Under the pieces are notes generated by a model. That model ran no database searches, was not told the origin of the DNA, and saw only the letters and a list, made by a program, of their open reading frames with translations. Both the position numbers and the translations under genes were made by a program. Shown here piece by piece: positions 43,013 to 52,552 of a DNA stretch of 64,000 nt. Within the stretch, counting starts at the first letter, position 1. Every line of letters starts with the position of its first letter. Source of the stretch: DATHTS01 sp965219305 (GTDB lineage Bacteria > Acidobacteriota > Blastocatellia > Pyrinomonadales > Pyrinomonadaceae); NCBI GenBank assembly GCA_965219305.1, contig OZ244725.1, forward strand, positions 4,712,001 through 4,776,000, read 5' to 3'.

Positions 43013-44611
43013 TTATTTAGCCTCAATTTCTTCTTTCAACGCACGTTTCTGAATTTTTCCCGTTCCGCCGAGCGGAAGTTCGTCGCGGAATTCTATAAAA
43101 CGCGGGTATTTATTTTTAGCGATCTGTTCTTTGCACCAACTTTTTAGTTCTTCTTCGGTCAACTCCGCGTCTTTTCTTTTGACGACGAATGCTTTGACTT
43201 CTTCGCCGAGACGGTCGCACGGAACGCCGAGAACGGCGACGAGCGAAACTGCCGGATGCGTCATAATTACTTCTTCGAGTTCGCGCGGGTAGATGTTGTA
43301 ACCGCCGCGCAGGATCATCTCTTTTTTGCGGTCAACAATCGCCAGAAAACCGTCTTTGTCCATAATTCCGATGTCGCCGGAATGAAACCAACCGTTTCGC
43401 ATCGCTTCGGCGGTCGCTTCGGGATTTTTATAATATCCTTTCATAATATTATGCCCGCGCATTACGACTTCGCCGCGCTCGCCGCGCTCGACTTCGTTGT
43501 CACTTTCGTCAACGCAGCGGACTTCAACGCCCCATAAAGGTTGACCGACTTTGCCGTATTTCGACGGAACTTGCGGATGATTAAACGTCGAAACCGGCGA
43601 AGTTTCCGTCAAACCGTAACCTTCCAAAATGCGAACGTCGAATGTTTTCTCGAAATCCTGCATTACTTCGACGGGCATCGGCGCGCCGCCCGAGCTGACC
43701 GTTTTCAAAGTTTTAGCATACGGTGCGGTGTCAATGCCGTTTTCTTCGACGTAACGCAGCATCGCCCAATACATCGTCGGCACGCCCGTCCAAAAATTTA
43801 CGCTTTCTTTTTCTATTGCCTCGAGCGCATCTTTCGCGTCAAAACGCGGTAGCAAAACGATTTTGTTTCCCGCCAACATATGCGCGTTCATCTGCGCCGT
43901 CTGTCCGGTCGTATGAAAAAGCGGCAGAGTTATTAAACAGCACGGTTGTTCGCCGCTCGTAAAATCGAGCGACGGAAAATGCAGATACCACGAAATATTC
44001 GCATTCATATAAGTGTTAAAATGCGACAATTCCGCGCCTTTCGGCTGTCCGGTCGTGCCGGAAGTGTAGAGAATCAAACAAGTATCGTCCGGTGCGGTCG
44101 GAAAGGTTTCAAATGTTTCGGATTGATCTTTCGTGATGTCGGTCAAAGTTTTTGCACCTTCGACGGGCGATTCGCCGAATAGATCGTTCGTCATCACGAT
44201 CAAACTTTCGCAGGTTTCAACCAGATCGAAACCTTCTTTCGCCGTCTGTGCGAGCGGCAGCGTATCCGTTCCTTCAAATACAAACAATGCTTTTGCATCA
44301 GAATCGCTCAGATGATACGCGATCTCGCGCGGTTGAAAAAGAATATTCATCGGCACGACCGCCGCGCCCGATTTTAAGATTCCGTAATAGACGATCGGAA
44401 AAAACGGCAGATTCGGACACAAAAGCCCGACTTTGTCGCCGTAACCGATTCCCATTTCTTTGAGCGCGTTCGCAACACGGTTTGCCAGACCGTTTAATTG
44501 CCCGTATGTAAAACGCATCTCGTTCCAGACGACGGCTTCGACATTGGGCGTAAGACGCGCGTGATGTTCGATAACCGAAGCCAGATTCAGCGTAGTGATG
44601 TTGTTATTCAT
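43013..44611 (-). CDS. Long-chain fatty acid-CoA ligase (AMP-forming)
   Basis: The 532-residue protein has the AMP-binding P-loop LILYTSGTTGQPKG, the GYGLTETSPVS block, SGDIGIMDKDGFL, DRKKEMILRGGYNIYPRE and the catalytic lysine in LPLGGTGKIQKRAL. It activates a fatty or aromatic acid as an acyl-adenylate and forms the CoA thioester for degradation or lipid synthesis. Length and motif order are standard. It is a single gene with a terminator at its 3' side. Confidence 0.92.
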   Translation of the reverse strand: MNNNITTLNLASVIEHHARLTPNVEAVVWNEMRFTYGQLNGLANRVANALKEMGIGYGDKVGLLCPNLPFFPIVYYGILKSGAAVVPMNILFQPREIAYHLSDSDAKALFVFEGTDTLPLAQTAKEGFDLVETCESLIVMTNDLFGESPVEGAKTLTDITKDQSETFETFPTAPDDTCLILYTSGTTGQPKGAELSHFNTYMNANISWYLHFPSLDFTSGEQPCCLITLPLFHTTGQTAQMNAHMLAGNKIVLLPRFDAKDALEAIEKESVNFWTGVPTMYWAMLRYVEENGIDTAPYAKTLKTVSSGGAPMPVEVMQDFEKTFDVRILEGYGLTETSPVSTFNHPQVPSKYGKVGQPLWGVEVRCVDESDNEVERGERGEVVMRGHNIMKGYYKNPEATAEAMRNGWFHSGDIGIMDKDGFLAIVDRKKEMILRGGYNIYPRELEEVIMTHPAVSLVAVLGVPCDRLGEEVKAFVVKRKDAELTEEELKSWCKEQIAKNKYPRFIEFRDELPLGGTGKIQKRALKEEIEAK

Positions 44612-44774
44612 AAATTCACAGAAATTTTAATTTGCGGGAAAAGCGGAAACTCGAAATTTAATAATATTTTAATAAGAATTTGCGAAAAAACGAAATCCGA
44701 AATGCAAAAGAATAATTTTCGCCGGAATTTACCGTTTTTGCCAACCGCCGAAAAGTTGCGATACATTTAAAGCT

Positions 44775-45557
44775 ATGAGTGAAGCCCAAAAAGAGATGGC
44801 ATTCCTGCGCGACCTGATCGGCGAAGAATGGACTGACCATTTTACGAAAATAATTGACGAAAATCTCAAATTTTCAGATGACGAAACGATTCTTTACGTC
44901 AACGCCGGAACCGGAAATCATACTTTGGCGTTAAGCGAAAAACTCGGCGAATATTCGGAAATTTTCGGTTATTGCGAAGATGAAGAGTTGTTAAAGATCG
45001 CCGAAGCGAAAGCCGCCGCGTTGAATCTGGAAGTTAGATTTTCCTGTAGTTACCCGGAAAGCAAATTCGAAACGGTTTTGGCGGACGCAAGTTTTGTCAG
45101 ACCGCAGAAATTGGAAAAATTTATCGAACAGATAATTTCTTTCTCGGCTGACAAAGTAGCGTTTTTTCTGCCGGCGGCGGGAAGTTTCGGCGAAGTTTTT
45201 TCTTTTTTGTGGGAAGTTTTGTTGGAAGAAAATCTGCTCGGCGGCGCAAATGAAGTTGAAAAATTAATCTCCGAATTGCCGACGATCTCGCGTGTCAAGG
45301 AAATGATGAAAGATGCGGGATTAAAACACGTTAAAGAGATCGGCAAAAGTGAAATAGCGGAATTTGAAAACGGCGATGAATTTGTCAATTCCCCGCTCGT
45401 CTCCAAGATGTTTTTGCCGTTTTGGTTTGATTCCTTAACGCAAAAGGAAAAAGAGCAAGTTACAAAAAAACTTGCTCAGAAAATTGACGAGGAAGACGGT
45501 GAAATGACGTTTCGCTTTTCGATCAAAGCGACGCTATTTACCGGCGATAAAAGTTGA
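44775..45557 (+). CDS. SAM-dependent methyltransferase-like protein
   Basis: The 260-residue protein starts MSEAQKEMAFLRDLIGEEWT and has a Rossmann-like VNAGTGNHTLALSEKLGEYS, which is a degenerate SAM-binding motif I. An acidic residue follows at the end of strand two (GYCEDEELLKIAEAKA). The motif IV position reads VLADASF. The fold is plausible for a class I methyltransferase, although motif I lacks the usual third glycine. The substrate is unknown. It is convergent with tatA. Confidence 0.6.
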   Translation: MSEAQKEMAFLRDLIGEEWTDHFTKIIDENLKFSDDETILYVNAGTGNHTLALSEKLGEYSEIFGYCEDEELLKIAEAKAAALNLEVRFSCSYPESKFETVLADASFVRPQKLEKFIEQIISFSADKVAFFLPAAGSFGEVFSFLWEVLLEENLLGGANEVEKLISELPTISRVKEMMKDAGLKHVKEIGKSEIAEFENGDEFVNSPLVSKMFLPFWFDSLTQKEKEQVTKKLAQKIDEEDGEMTFRFSIKATLFTGDKS

Positions 45558-45567
45558 AAAAGTAAAA

Positions 45568-45837
45568 CTAAATCTGTTTTGCTTCAGCACGGCGGCGCAT
45601 TTCCGCCATAATTTCTTCGTCTGTCATCGCAGAAATCTGCGGCGCGACAGGATTGTTGATTTGTTTCGGTTTCATTTCCTGCTCTTCTTCGTATTCGAGT
45701 TCTGCTTCGCGCATTCCTTCTTTAAAGGCTTTGCGCGATTGTCCTAAAGACTTAGCAAGCTGCGGCAGACGCGATGCGCCGAAAAGCAAAAATAAAACCG
45801 CGACGATTAAAATAATTTCAGTTGTTCCGAGTCCCAT
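45568..45837 (-). CDS. tatA: Sec-independent protein translocase TatA/E
   Basis: The 89-residue protein begins MGLGTTEIILIVAVLFLLFG. It has one N-terminal membrane helix, the FGASRLPQLAKSLGQS amphipathic helix with the conserved FG hinge, and a charged C-terminal tail rich in Glu and Gln. TatA forms the pore that carries folded proteins with twin-arginine signals. No tatB or tatC is next to it. Confidence 0.92.
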   Translation of the reverse strand: MGLGTTEIILIVAVLFLLFGASRLPQLAKSLGQSRKAFKEGMREAELEYEEEQEMKPKQINNPVAPQISAMTDEEIMAEMRRRAEAKQI

Positions 45838-46041
45838 AATATTAAAAATTAAAAATTAAAAGTAAAAAGGCAAAAACAAAACTGCCGAGATTTTTGCAAT
45901 TTTTATAAGCCCGAACTTTTTTCATCAAAATAAGAAATTTCCACTATAAATGTTTTGACGCTTTTCGCTTTCGAAAAGTTTTTGTGTCAATTGATTCATC
46001 ATATATTTATTTGCGAAATATTTCCATTACAAACACGCAAA

Positions 46042-46998
46042 CTAATTATTTTTCTTATCACGAATTTTATCCATCGCGTTAACCAACGCCGATGTAATTC
46101 CCGGTTCGCTGATCGAATGTCCCGCGTCGGCGATGATTTGCAGGTCGGCTTCGGGAAATGCTTCTTTGAGTTCATAAGCCGAAACCGCCGGACAGACGAC
46201 ATCATAACGACCTTGCACGATGACGGTCGGAATATGACGAATTTTACCGACATTTTCGAGCAGATAATTTTCCGAATCGAAAAACGAATTGTTCATAAAA
46301 TAATGACATTCGATTCGCGCTAAAGATAATGCTTCGTGCGGTTCTTCAAAATGATTTACCAGATCGGGATCGGGAAAAAGTTTCGATGTCGCGCCTTCCC
46401 ACGTTGACCAACGCCGCGCCGCTTCGAGACGAATTTCTTCGTCGTTACCCGTTAAGCGTTTGTAATACGCCGTCATAAAATCGCCGCGCTCGTCTTCGGG
46501 AATAAAATCGCGGTAAGGCTGCCAGAAATCGGGGAAAATCTCGCTCGCGCCGTATTGATAAAACCATTTTAATTCCTTCGGTCGCGTCAGAAAAATTCCG
46601 CGCAAGATCAACCCTAAAGCGCGTTCGGGATGAGTTTCCGCATACGCCAGACTAAGCGTGCTGCCCCAAGAACCGCCGAACACATACCATTTTTCGATGC
46701 CGAATTTCTCGCGCAGAGTTTCGATGTCTTCGATGAGTTTCCACGTCGTATTTTCTTCGAGTTCGTAAGACGGTTTCGATTTTCCCGATCCGCGCTGATC
46801 AAATAAAATGACGTGAAACGCTTCCGGGTCGAAAAACTGCCTATACATCGAGATCAAACCGCCGCCCGGACCGCCGTGCAGGAAAACGACGGGAATTCCG
46901 TCCGGGTTGCCGACGCGCTCGTAGTAAATTTCGTGCAGATCGGAAACTTTCAGCATTCCCATATCAAAAGGTTCGATTTCAGGATAAAGTTTTTTCAT
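46042..46998 (-). CDS. pip: Prolyl iminopeptidase
   Basis: The 318-residue alpha/beta hydrolase contains HGGPGGG (oxyanion region), DQRGSGKS, the nucleophile Ser110 in VFGGSWGSTLSLAYAETHPE, an aspartate in IVQGRYDVVCP and the histidine in IADAGHSISE. This set is characteristic of prolyl iminopeptidase (family S33), which removes N-terminal proline from peptides. There is no signal peptide, so it acts in the cytoplasm. Confidence 0.94.
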   Translation of the reverse strand: MKKLYPEIEPFDMGMLKVSDLHEIYYERVGNPDGIPVVFLHGGPGGGLISMYRQFFDPEAFHVILFDQRGSGKSKPSYELEENTTWKLIEDIETLREKFGIEKWYVFGGSWGSTLSLAYAETHPERALGLILRGIFLTRPKELKWFYQYGASEIFPDFWQPYRDFIPEDERGDFMTAYYKRLTGNDEEIRLEAARRWSTWEGATSKLFPDPDLVNHFEEPHEALSLARIECHYFMNNSFFDSENYLLENVGKIRHIPTVIVQGRYDVVCPAVSAYELKEAFPEADLQIIADAGHSISEPGITSALVNAMDKIRDKKNN

Positions 46999-47216
46999 AA
47001 TCTGAATAATACTAGAAAACAGATTTTTTATTCAAATGTCGGATGAAACTTCAAAGTAGAAATTTCAAAATTAAAATCCATCGGTCTGGAACATTCGAGC
47101 ATCAAAAGCGTGTTATAATTTTGCTCATTTGCTGAGTTAAGTTTTAAACTCAAGAGATTCGGCATACGGTTTTCATTTTTGCCTTTTGCCTATTTACTTT
47201 TTAATTTTTAGAAATT

Positions 47217-48458
47217 ATGGCTGAATTTATTTGTCGTCTGGGAACGCCGACGGGCGAGATCGTTACGCGAGTCGTCGAAGCGACCGCCGCGAATGTTGCG
47301 AAAACCAAACTCGAACAGGAAGGTTTCCGCGTTTTCAAGATAGCGAACGCCGAGAAAGGCTTATCGGCGATTTTGTCCGGCGGACAGCCGACGGCGAAAC
47401 ACCGCGTCAAGCAAAACGATTTTCTGATGTTCAACCAGCAATTTTCTGCGCTTTTGCGTGCGGGAATTCCGGTTTTGCAGGCGATAACGCTTCTAAAAAC
47501 GCGCTCGGCTTCGGCTTCGATGCGGGCGATTCTGGTTGATGTCGAAGATAAAATCCGCAGCGGTGTTCCTTTGTCCGAAGCCTTTGAAGCGCAACACACT
47601 TTCCCGAAAATTTATACTGCGTCAATTCTCGCGGGCGAACAATCCGGCGCATTAGACGAGGTTTTAATTCGTTATGTCAATTATTTGAAACGAAGCGTCG
47701 GCGTGTCGAGAAAACTTCGCGGCGCACTTGCATATCCGGCATTTTTGATGATTGCGGCGAGTTTTATGGTCGCGTTTTTAACGCTTTACGTCATTCCGCG
47801 AATGTCCGATCTTTTCAAAAGTCTGAACGCCGGAAAAGGTTTGCCGACCGTAACGGTCATCGTTCTGACAATTTCAAACACCGTTACGGGCAATATCTGG
47901 TGGCTTCTGCCGATGATTCTCGTTTTCGGCTTCGCTTTATATATCTGGCTCAGAACGGAATCGGGCAAATTGATACTCGCCAAATTTTTGCTGAAAGTGC
48001 CGCTTGCCGGAACGCTCATCGTGCAAATGACGACGGCGCAATTAACGCGCTCGCTGTCCACACTTCTTGCGGGCGGAATCACCGTTCCCGAATCTTGGGA
48101 CATCGCTTCGCAAGCGGTCAATAATCTCGAACTCAGGCGGCGCAGTCAGGCGGTTTTGCCGCTGATTCGTGAAGGGCGAAGTTTTAACGAAGCATTGGAA
48201 AAGGCAAATTGGCTGCCCGAACTTGCGCTCGATATGGTCGGAATCGGCGAAAAATCGGGAAGTTTGCGCGAAATGCTCGATGAAGTCGCCAACTTTTACG
48301 ATTCCGAATCGGAAGTAAAATTAGACCAATTGACAACTTTGCTCGAACCGATAATTCTCGTCTTTATGGCGTTAATTGTTGTAGCAATTTTGCTGGCAAT
48401 TTATCTGCCGATCATTCAATCAATTTCGTCGGGACCATTCAGCGGAAAACGGAAATAA
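47217..48458 (+). CDS. pilC: Type IV pilus / type II secretion inner-membrane protein PilC (GspF family)
   Basis: The 413-residue protein has two GspF domains: an N-terminal helical half (FLMFNQQFSALLRAGIPVLQ, LSEAFEAQ) and a second after the membrane segments (TRSLSTLLAGGITVPESWDI, VGIGEKSGSLREMLDEVANF). Three membrane segments are visible, around the middle and the C-terminus (IILVFMALIVVAILLAIYLP). It anchors the pilus assembly platform next to the ATPase PilB. Two unrelated genes separate it from pilB here. Confidence 0.93.
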   Translation: MAEFICRLGTPTGEIVTRVVEATAANVAKTKLEQEGFRVFKIANAEKGLSAILSGGQPTAKHRVKQNDFLMFNQQFSALLRAGIPVLQAITLLKTRSASASMRAILVDVEDKIRSGVPLSEAFEAQHTFPKIYTASILAGEQSGALDEVLIRYVNYLKRSVGVSRKLRGALAYPAFLMIAASFMVAFLTLYVIPRMSDLFKSLNAGKGLPTVTVIVLTISNTVTGNIWWLLPMILVFGFALYIWLRTESGKLILAKFLLKVPLAGTLIVQMTTAQLTRSLSTLLAGGITVPESWDIASQAVNNLELRRRSQAVLPLIREGRSFNEALEKANWLPELALDMVGIGEKSGSLREMLDEVANFYDSESEVKLDQLTTLLEPIILVFMALIVVAILLAIYLPIIQSISSGPFSGKRK

Positions 48459-48496
48459 ATTTTTAAATATCAACAAAACGAGTTTCAATAATTGGT

Positions 48497-49486
48497 ATGA
48501 AGCAGAAAACTAAAAATCGGATAAAGATATTCGGCTTGACGATATTCGGATTATTCATCATTTTGAGCAGTATCGTTTATGTGTTTTTAGATTGTTGGTA
48601 TGAAACCGGAATCAGAAAAAATTCACTTTATTGTTATGTTTGTATCACAGCAAATATTAGAAATTTTCCGTTGATCGGTTTAGAAGGTGAGCCGGAATAT
48701 GTTGTTAATCAAAATGTCGGTGAGCCGAATAGTAGTCATCCGCCTTATTATTCCGTTGATTTTTCAAGTAATAAATCAGCTCAGGAGATATTAAGCAGTG
48801 CGTCGGAATATTTCGTTGGTAATTCGTTTGAACTTATCGAAAAAAATTGTTTGAACTCCGATTCTACGGCGAATTGTTCTGTTATTTATGCGGGTGAAAA
48901 TTCAATTTTGGAAATTAGTATAAATTTAAAAACACCGATTGATGGAAAGAATTTGACACGGACAAATTCCATAAGTGTGATTGAAACCTTTATTGAAGAT
49001 GTTAAAACCTACAAAGAGGACAAGATACGATTAAAAGAACTAACGAAAAAGGCAAAAGAAGAAAATCTTTGCGCGGAAAATAAATATATTAGAAATGTGT
49101 CCGAAGATGCTTGTATCTCTAAAAATATCGGTGAATTTCCGCTTGTCGGTTTAACAGATAATCTGGCATTTGATAGTGATATTTTGCTTGGGCAAAATAA
49201 TTTGAGTTTTCATACGCAGAGTTCGACCAAGGAAGTAATCGGCGAAGCGAAAAAGTATTTTAATTCTATCGGATTTAGTATTAACAAAGAAACTGTTTGC
49301 GAATCCGGCAATAAATGTCATTTTGGAGAAGTTGTCATTAAAGATGATGAATGTTTAATGACCGGAGAATGTTATATGGGCGAATTTGAATCGGCGGATT
49401 CAAGAATTTCCATTTCTACGAGAAAAGACTCACGCACGGATTATCAAGAGAAAATATTTGTAGCTGTGTCGGAAATAAGACGTTAA
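48497..49486 (+). CDS. Unknown membrane-anchored protein with two repeated domains
   Basis: The 329-residue protein has an N-terminal membrane anchor (IKIFGLTIFGLFIILSSIVY). Two similar halves follow: NFPLIGLEGEPEYV near residue 55 and EFPLVGLTDNLAFD near residue 213, each followed by a helix with ASEYF or AKKYF and a pair of cysteines (ENSILEISI, SRISISTRK). It is probably a periplasmic protein with duplicated domains. I do not recognise it. It is AT-richer than pilC and pilB, which it sits between, together with the next gene. Confidence 0.65.
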   Translation: MKQKTKNRIKIFGLTIFGLFIILSSIVYVFLDCWYETGIRKNSLYCYVCITANIRNFPLIGLEGEPEYVVNQNVGEPNSSHPPYYSVDFSSNKSAQEILSSASEYFVGNSFELIEKNCLNSDSTANCSVIYAGENSILEISINLKTPIDGKNLTRTNSISVIETFIEDVKTYKEDKIRLKELTKKAKEENLCAENKYIRNVSEDACISKNIGEFPLVGLTDNLAFDSDILLGQNNLSFHTQSSTKEVIGEAKKYFNSIGFSINKETVCESGNKCHFGEVVIKDDECLMTGECYMGEFESADSRISISTRKDSRTDYQEKIFVAVSEIRR

Positions 49487-49503
49487 GTCGGGAGAAATAT
49501 AAA

Positions 49504-50637
49504 ATGAGCAATTTTAATGATATTGCAAGATTTTACAAAATCTATTACGGAAATGATGAAGGAAAAAGCGAGATAAAAAATAAATATCCTGATAAAGGAT
49601 TAGCATATACCTGTAACTGCGGCTGGATTGATGCGGGACACGCCGACGGCGGCGGAGCATCGAAATTGTGGCGCAATGTTTTAAATGAAGCAGATAAATA
49701 TAAACAAGGCGGAATAGAAGGTTATAAGGTTCGTTATGCTCAACACGCGGCGGCGTGGGGCACAACATTTGATAATGCCGGAGATTATTTTGTCAAAAAC
49801 GATCTTTCCGAAACCGAAAAACAAAGAGTCGCGCTTGCCATTTTTCAGGAAGTTTCCCTAGGTTTTGAAACCGTTCAGAATTCAGGTTTTACAGGTTTTG
49901 TGAGCGAAACACTTGGCTCGGGAAGTAGTTTTAGTGAAGAAGATTTAGTGTCAAATTTAGTCGGTTTTTACTATGCCGTCAAAGGTCTTCGCTGGCAAGA
50001 TCAGTGCGGTATCGTATCAAGAGAAGCATCGGAAAAAATTTGGAATACTGATGGCGCGGTCGGATTAGCGAAAAATAAAAACAACTCTTTTTCGCCGAAA
50101 TTTCATCAGTGCGACGAATGCACCGGAATTCCGACATTTCCACATTTTTACACGTCAATTCAGCCGATTGAAAAGGGGATTTTGCATTTCGACTTTGATG
50201 AAGTTTTTGCCGTTCAAGGATTAAATGAACATTGGACACCGTATCCGCTTGATGCGCTTCGTAATCGTTTCGGGTTTCACGACGGGGATTTTGATTTTTC
50301 AGCAAGCCGCGGCAACTTCGGCTTGGGATTTATCTCTGTTCCGACGAAAGTAAGAATAGATTTCAAAGTGGGCGAATCTCAATACTTTTTCGCCCGTCGT
50401 GCTTTGATGATTGCCGCTTTTAACGCCGGATTGAATTTTATTGAGCAAGTTGATTTCGTCGAAAAATTTTATCCGATAAACAATTCATTTGAGAATATGA
50501 GTAAATTTAGTATGGATTGGACTAAAGGCGACCCTAGCGATGATAAGGATAAAACTATAAAACAAAACGAATTCATAAAGGAAACTTTACAAACTTTTCT
50601 TTCATTTTGTCGAAAGAACAGATTGCAGAACTCATAA
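49504..50637 (+). CDS. Unknown protein inserted between pilC and pilB
   Basis: The 377-residue protein starts MSNFNDIARFYKIYYGNDEG and has a Cys/His-rich stretch, TCNCGWIDAGHADGG, near residue 37 and another CxxC (HQCDECTGIP) in the middle. The pattern GWID-x-GH may relate to DUF4056-type sequences, but this is from memory and weak. No signal peptide or membrane segment is evident. It follows the membrane-anchored gene by 18 bases on the same strand, suggesting a pair. The function is unknown. Confidence 0.6.
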   Translation: MSNFNDIARFYKIYYGNDEGKSEIKNKYPDKGLAYTCNCGWIDAGHADGGGASKLWRNVLNEADKYKQGGIEGYKVRYAQHAAAWGTTFDNAGDYFVKNDLSETEKQRVALAIFQEVSLGFETVQNSGFTGFVSETLGSGSSFSEEDLVSNLVGFYYAVKGLRWQDQCGIVSREASEKIWNTDGAVGLAKNKNNSFSPKFHQCDECTGIPTFPHFYTSIQPIEKGILHFDFDEVFAVQGLNEHWTPYPLDALRNRFGFHDGDFDFSASRGNFGLGFISVPTKVRIDFKVGESQYFFARRALMIAAFNAGLNFIEQVDFVEKFYPINNSFENMSKFSMDWTKGDPSDDKDKTIKQNEFIKETLQTFLSFCRKNRLQNS

Positions 50638-50741
50638 AAATTCGTTCAAAAAGGTTTTCCGGTAAATGAAAATCTGATAAAACGGCAAATAAGTAAATTT
50701 TGAACAATTGATTTAACCTTGCGAAGAAATATAAACAAAAA

Positions 50742-52427
50742 ATGGAAAATCAAACAAACGGAAACGGAAACGGTTACAAAACAAACCCGAACATCGCAAC
50801 GACGCAGGTTGTTGAAAACGAAGCCCCCGAAGTTACGGAAGCGAAGGCGTTGGCAAAGCGTTATCGCTTGCCGTTCATAGACCTTTTGCCGCCGGAAGGC
50901 GAATCACCGATTGATTATGAAGTGTTGGCGCAGATTCCGGTGGATTTGATGTTGCGGAATCACTTTGTGCCGTTAAAACGCGAAGGCAGAAATCTTCACG
51001 CGGCGATGGCTGACCCGACGAATTTAGAGCATTTGGACGAATTGGAAAATGCTTTAAATGTCCGTCTCGTGCCGTATGTGGCGACGCAGGGCGCGATTGA
51101 TGTCGTGCTGAAAAAAGGCGACGCGACGCAGAGAGTTTTGCAGGAAGCGGCTTCGACGTTTAAGATTTCGCTCGTCAAAGAAACCGAACACGGCGAAGAA
51201 GTTTTAGACCTTGACCGTCTGGCGACCGATTCGGATATGTCGCCGATTATCAAACTCGTTGATACGATTGTTTATAACGCGATGGAATCACGCGCCTCCG
51301 ATATTCACATCGAAAGCGGCGACAAAGACGTGCGCGTCAAATTCCGCATTGATGGTGCGCTTTATCAGAAAGTTGACCCGATTGACATCGCGTTTCACCA
51401 GACTTTGATCTCGCGTATCAAAGTTATGTCCGAACTCGACATCGCCGAACGACGCGTGCCGCAGGACGGTCGTTTCCGCGTCCGTTACAAAGGCAGAACG
51501 GTTGATTTCCGCGTTTCGATTATGCCGACGGTTTACGGCGAAGATGCCGTTATTCGTATTTTGGACAAAGAGCAGATTTCCGAAGAATTCAAAAATCTGA
51601 GTCTCGATATTGTCGGATTCGACGAAGAAGATTTGCGTTTGTTTCGCCTTTATATCAAAGAACCATACGGAATGGTTCTCGTAACCGGTCCGACAGGTTC
51701 GGGTAAAACGACGACGCTTTACGGCGCGCTCAACGAAATCCGCAACGACGAAGATAAAATTATCACGATCGAAGACCCCGTCGAATATCAGCTTCACGGC
51801 ATCGTGCAGATTCCCGTCAACGAAAAGAAAGGCTTGACATTCGCGCGCGGTCTGCGTTCGATTCTGCGTCACGATCCCGACAAAATAATGGTCGGAGAGA
51901 TCCGCGACGAAGAAACCGCGCAGATCGCCATCAACTCCGCGCTCACCGGTCACTTAGTTTTCACGACGGTTCACGCCAACAACGTGATTGACGTTATCGG
52001 GCGTTTTCTGAATATGAACGTTGATCTTTACAACTTCGTTTCGTCGCTCAACTGCGTTCTCGCCCAGCGTCTCGTCCGGCTTCTGTGTCCGGTCTGCAAG
52101 CGTCATTATCAGCCGGAAGACGAAGAACTTATCGCGTCGGGAATTCGCCCGGAAGCGGTCAAAGACAAGGAATTTTTCATTAACGTCGGCTGTGATGCGT
52201 GTAACCACACGGGCTATCGCGGCAGAACGGCGATTCACGAATTGCTCGATATGTCAGACACGATCAGAGAGATGATCGTCGAACGCCGTCCCGGTTCGGA
52301 AATTCGCCGCCACGCCGAAAAAGAAGGTTTATCTAGTTTAAGAAACGCGGCAGTTAAAAAACTCTACGCCGGTTTAACGACTTTGCACGAGATCAACCGC
52401 GTAACATTTGTGGAAGAGGTAAAATAG
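50742..52427 (+). CDS. pilB: Type IV pilus assembly ATPase PilB (GspE family)
   Basis: The 561-residue protein has an N-terminal GspE/MshEN-type domain. It is followed by the Walker A box GPTGSGKTTTLYGAL near residue 315, the Asp box (ITIEDPVEYQL), the Walker B MVGEIRDEETAQIA near 384, the His box and the zinc tetracysteine (LLCPVCKR and GCDACNHTG). It hydrolyses ATP to drive pilin polymerisation and works with PilC. The start region (MENQTNGNGNGYKTN) is low-complexity. A REP-like palindrome follows the gene. Confidence 0.95.
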   Translation: MENQTNGNGNGYKTNPNIATTQVVENEAPEVTEAKALAKRYRLPFIDLLPPEGESPIDYEVLAQIPVDLMLRNHFVPLKREGRNLHAAMADPTNLEHLDELENALNVRLVPYVATQGAIDVVLKKGDATQRVLQEAASTFKISLVKETEHGEEVLDLDRLATDSDMSPIIKLVDTIVYNAMESRASDIHIESGDKDVRVKFRIDGALYQKVDPIDIAFHQTLISRIKVMSELDIAERRVPQDGRFRVRYKGRTVDFRVSIMPTVYGEDAVIRILDKEQISEEFKNLSLDIVGFDEEDLRLFRLYIKEPYGMVLVTGPTGSGKTTTLYGALNEIRNDEDKIITIEDPVEYQLHGIVQIPVNEKKGLTFARGLRSILRHDPDKIMVGEIRDEETAQIAINSALTGHLVFTTVHANNVIDVIGRFLNMNVDLYNFVSSLNCVLAQRLVRLLCPVCKRHYQPEDEELIASGIRPEAVKDKEFFINVGCDACNHTGYRGRTAIHELLDMSDTIREMIVERRPGSEIRRHAEKEGLSSLRNAAVKKLYAGLTTLHEINRVTFVEEVK

Positions 52428-52450
52428 TGAATAAGGAAGCAAAAGAAAAT

Positions 52451-52523
52451 TTAGCCGAGGATTAACGCGGATGACGCGGATAAATCAAAAAAATCCGCGT
52501 CATCCGCGTTAATCCGCGGCTAA
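52451..52523. repeat. REP-like palindrome, CCGCGGATTAACGCGGAT family
   Basis: A 31-bp arm (52451-52481) containing ATTAACGCGGATGACGCGGAT pattern pairs with its complement at 52493-52523 across an 11-base A-rich loop, with one mismatch. Flanking GTGAATA on the left and TATTCAC on the right extend the symmetry. It lies between the convergent pilB and preA genes. I recognise this as a repeat unit that recurs in many bacterial genomes. Confidence 0.75.
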
Positions 52524-52552
52524 AAATATTCACTTGCTATACAATTATATTT

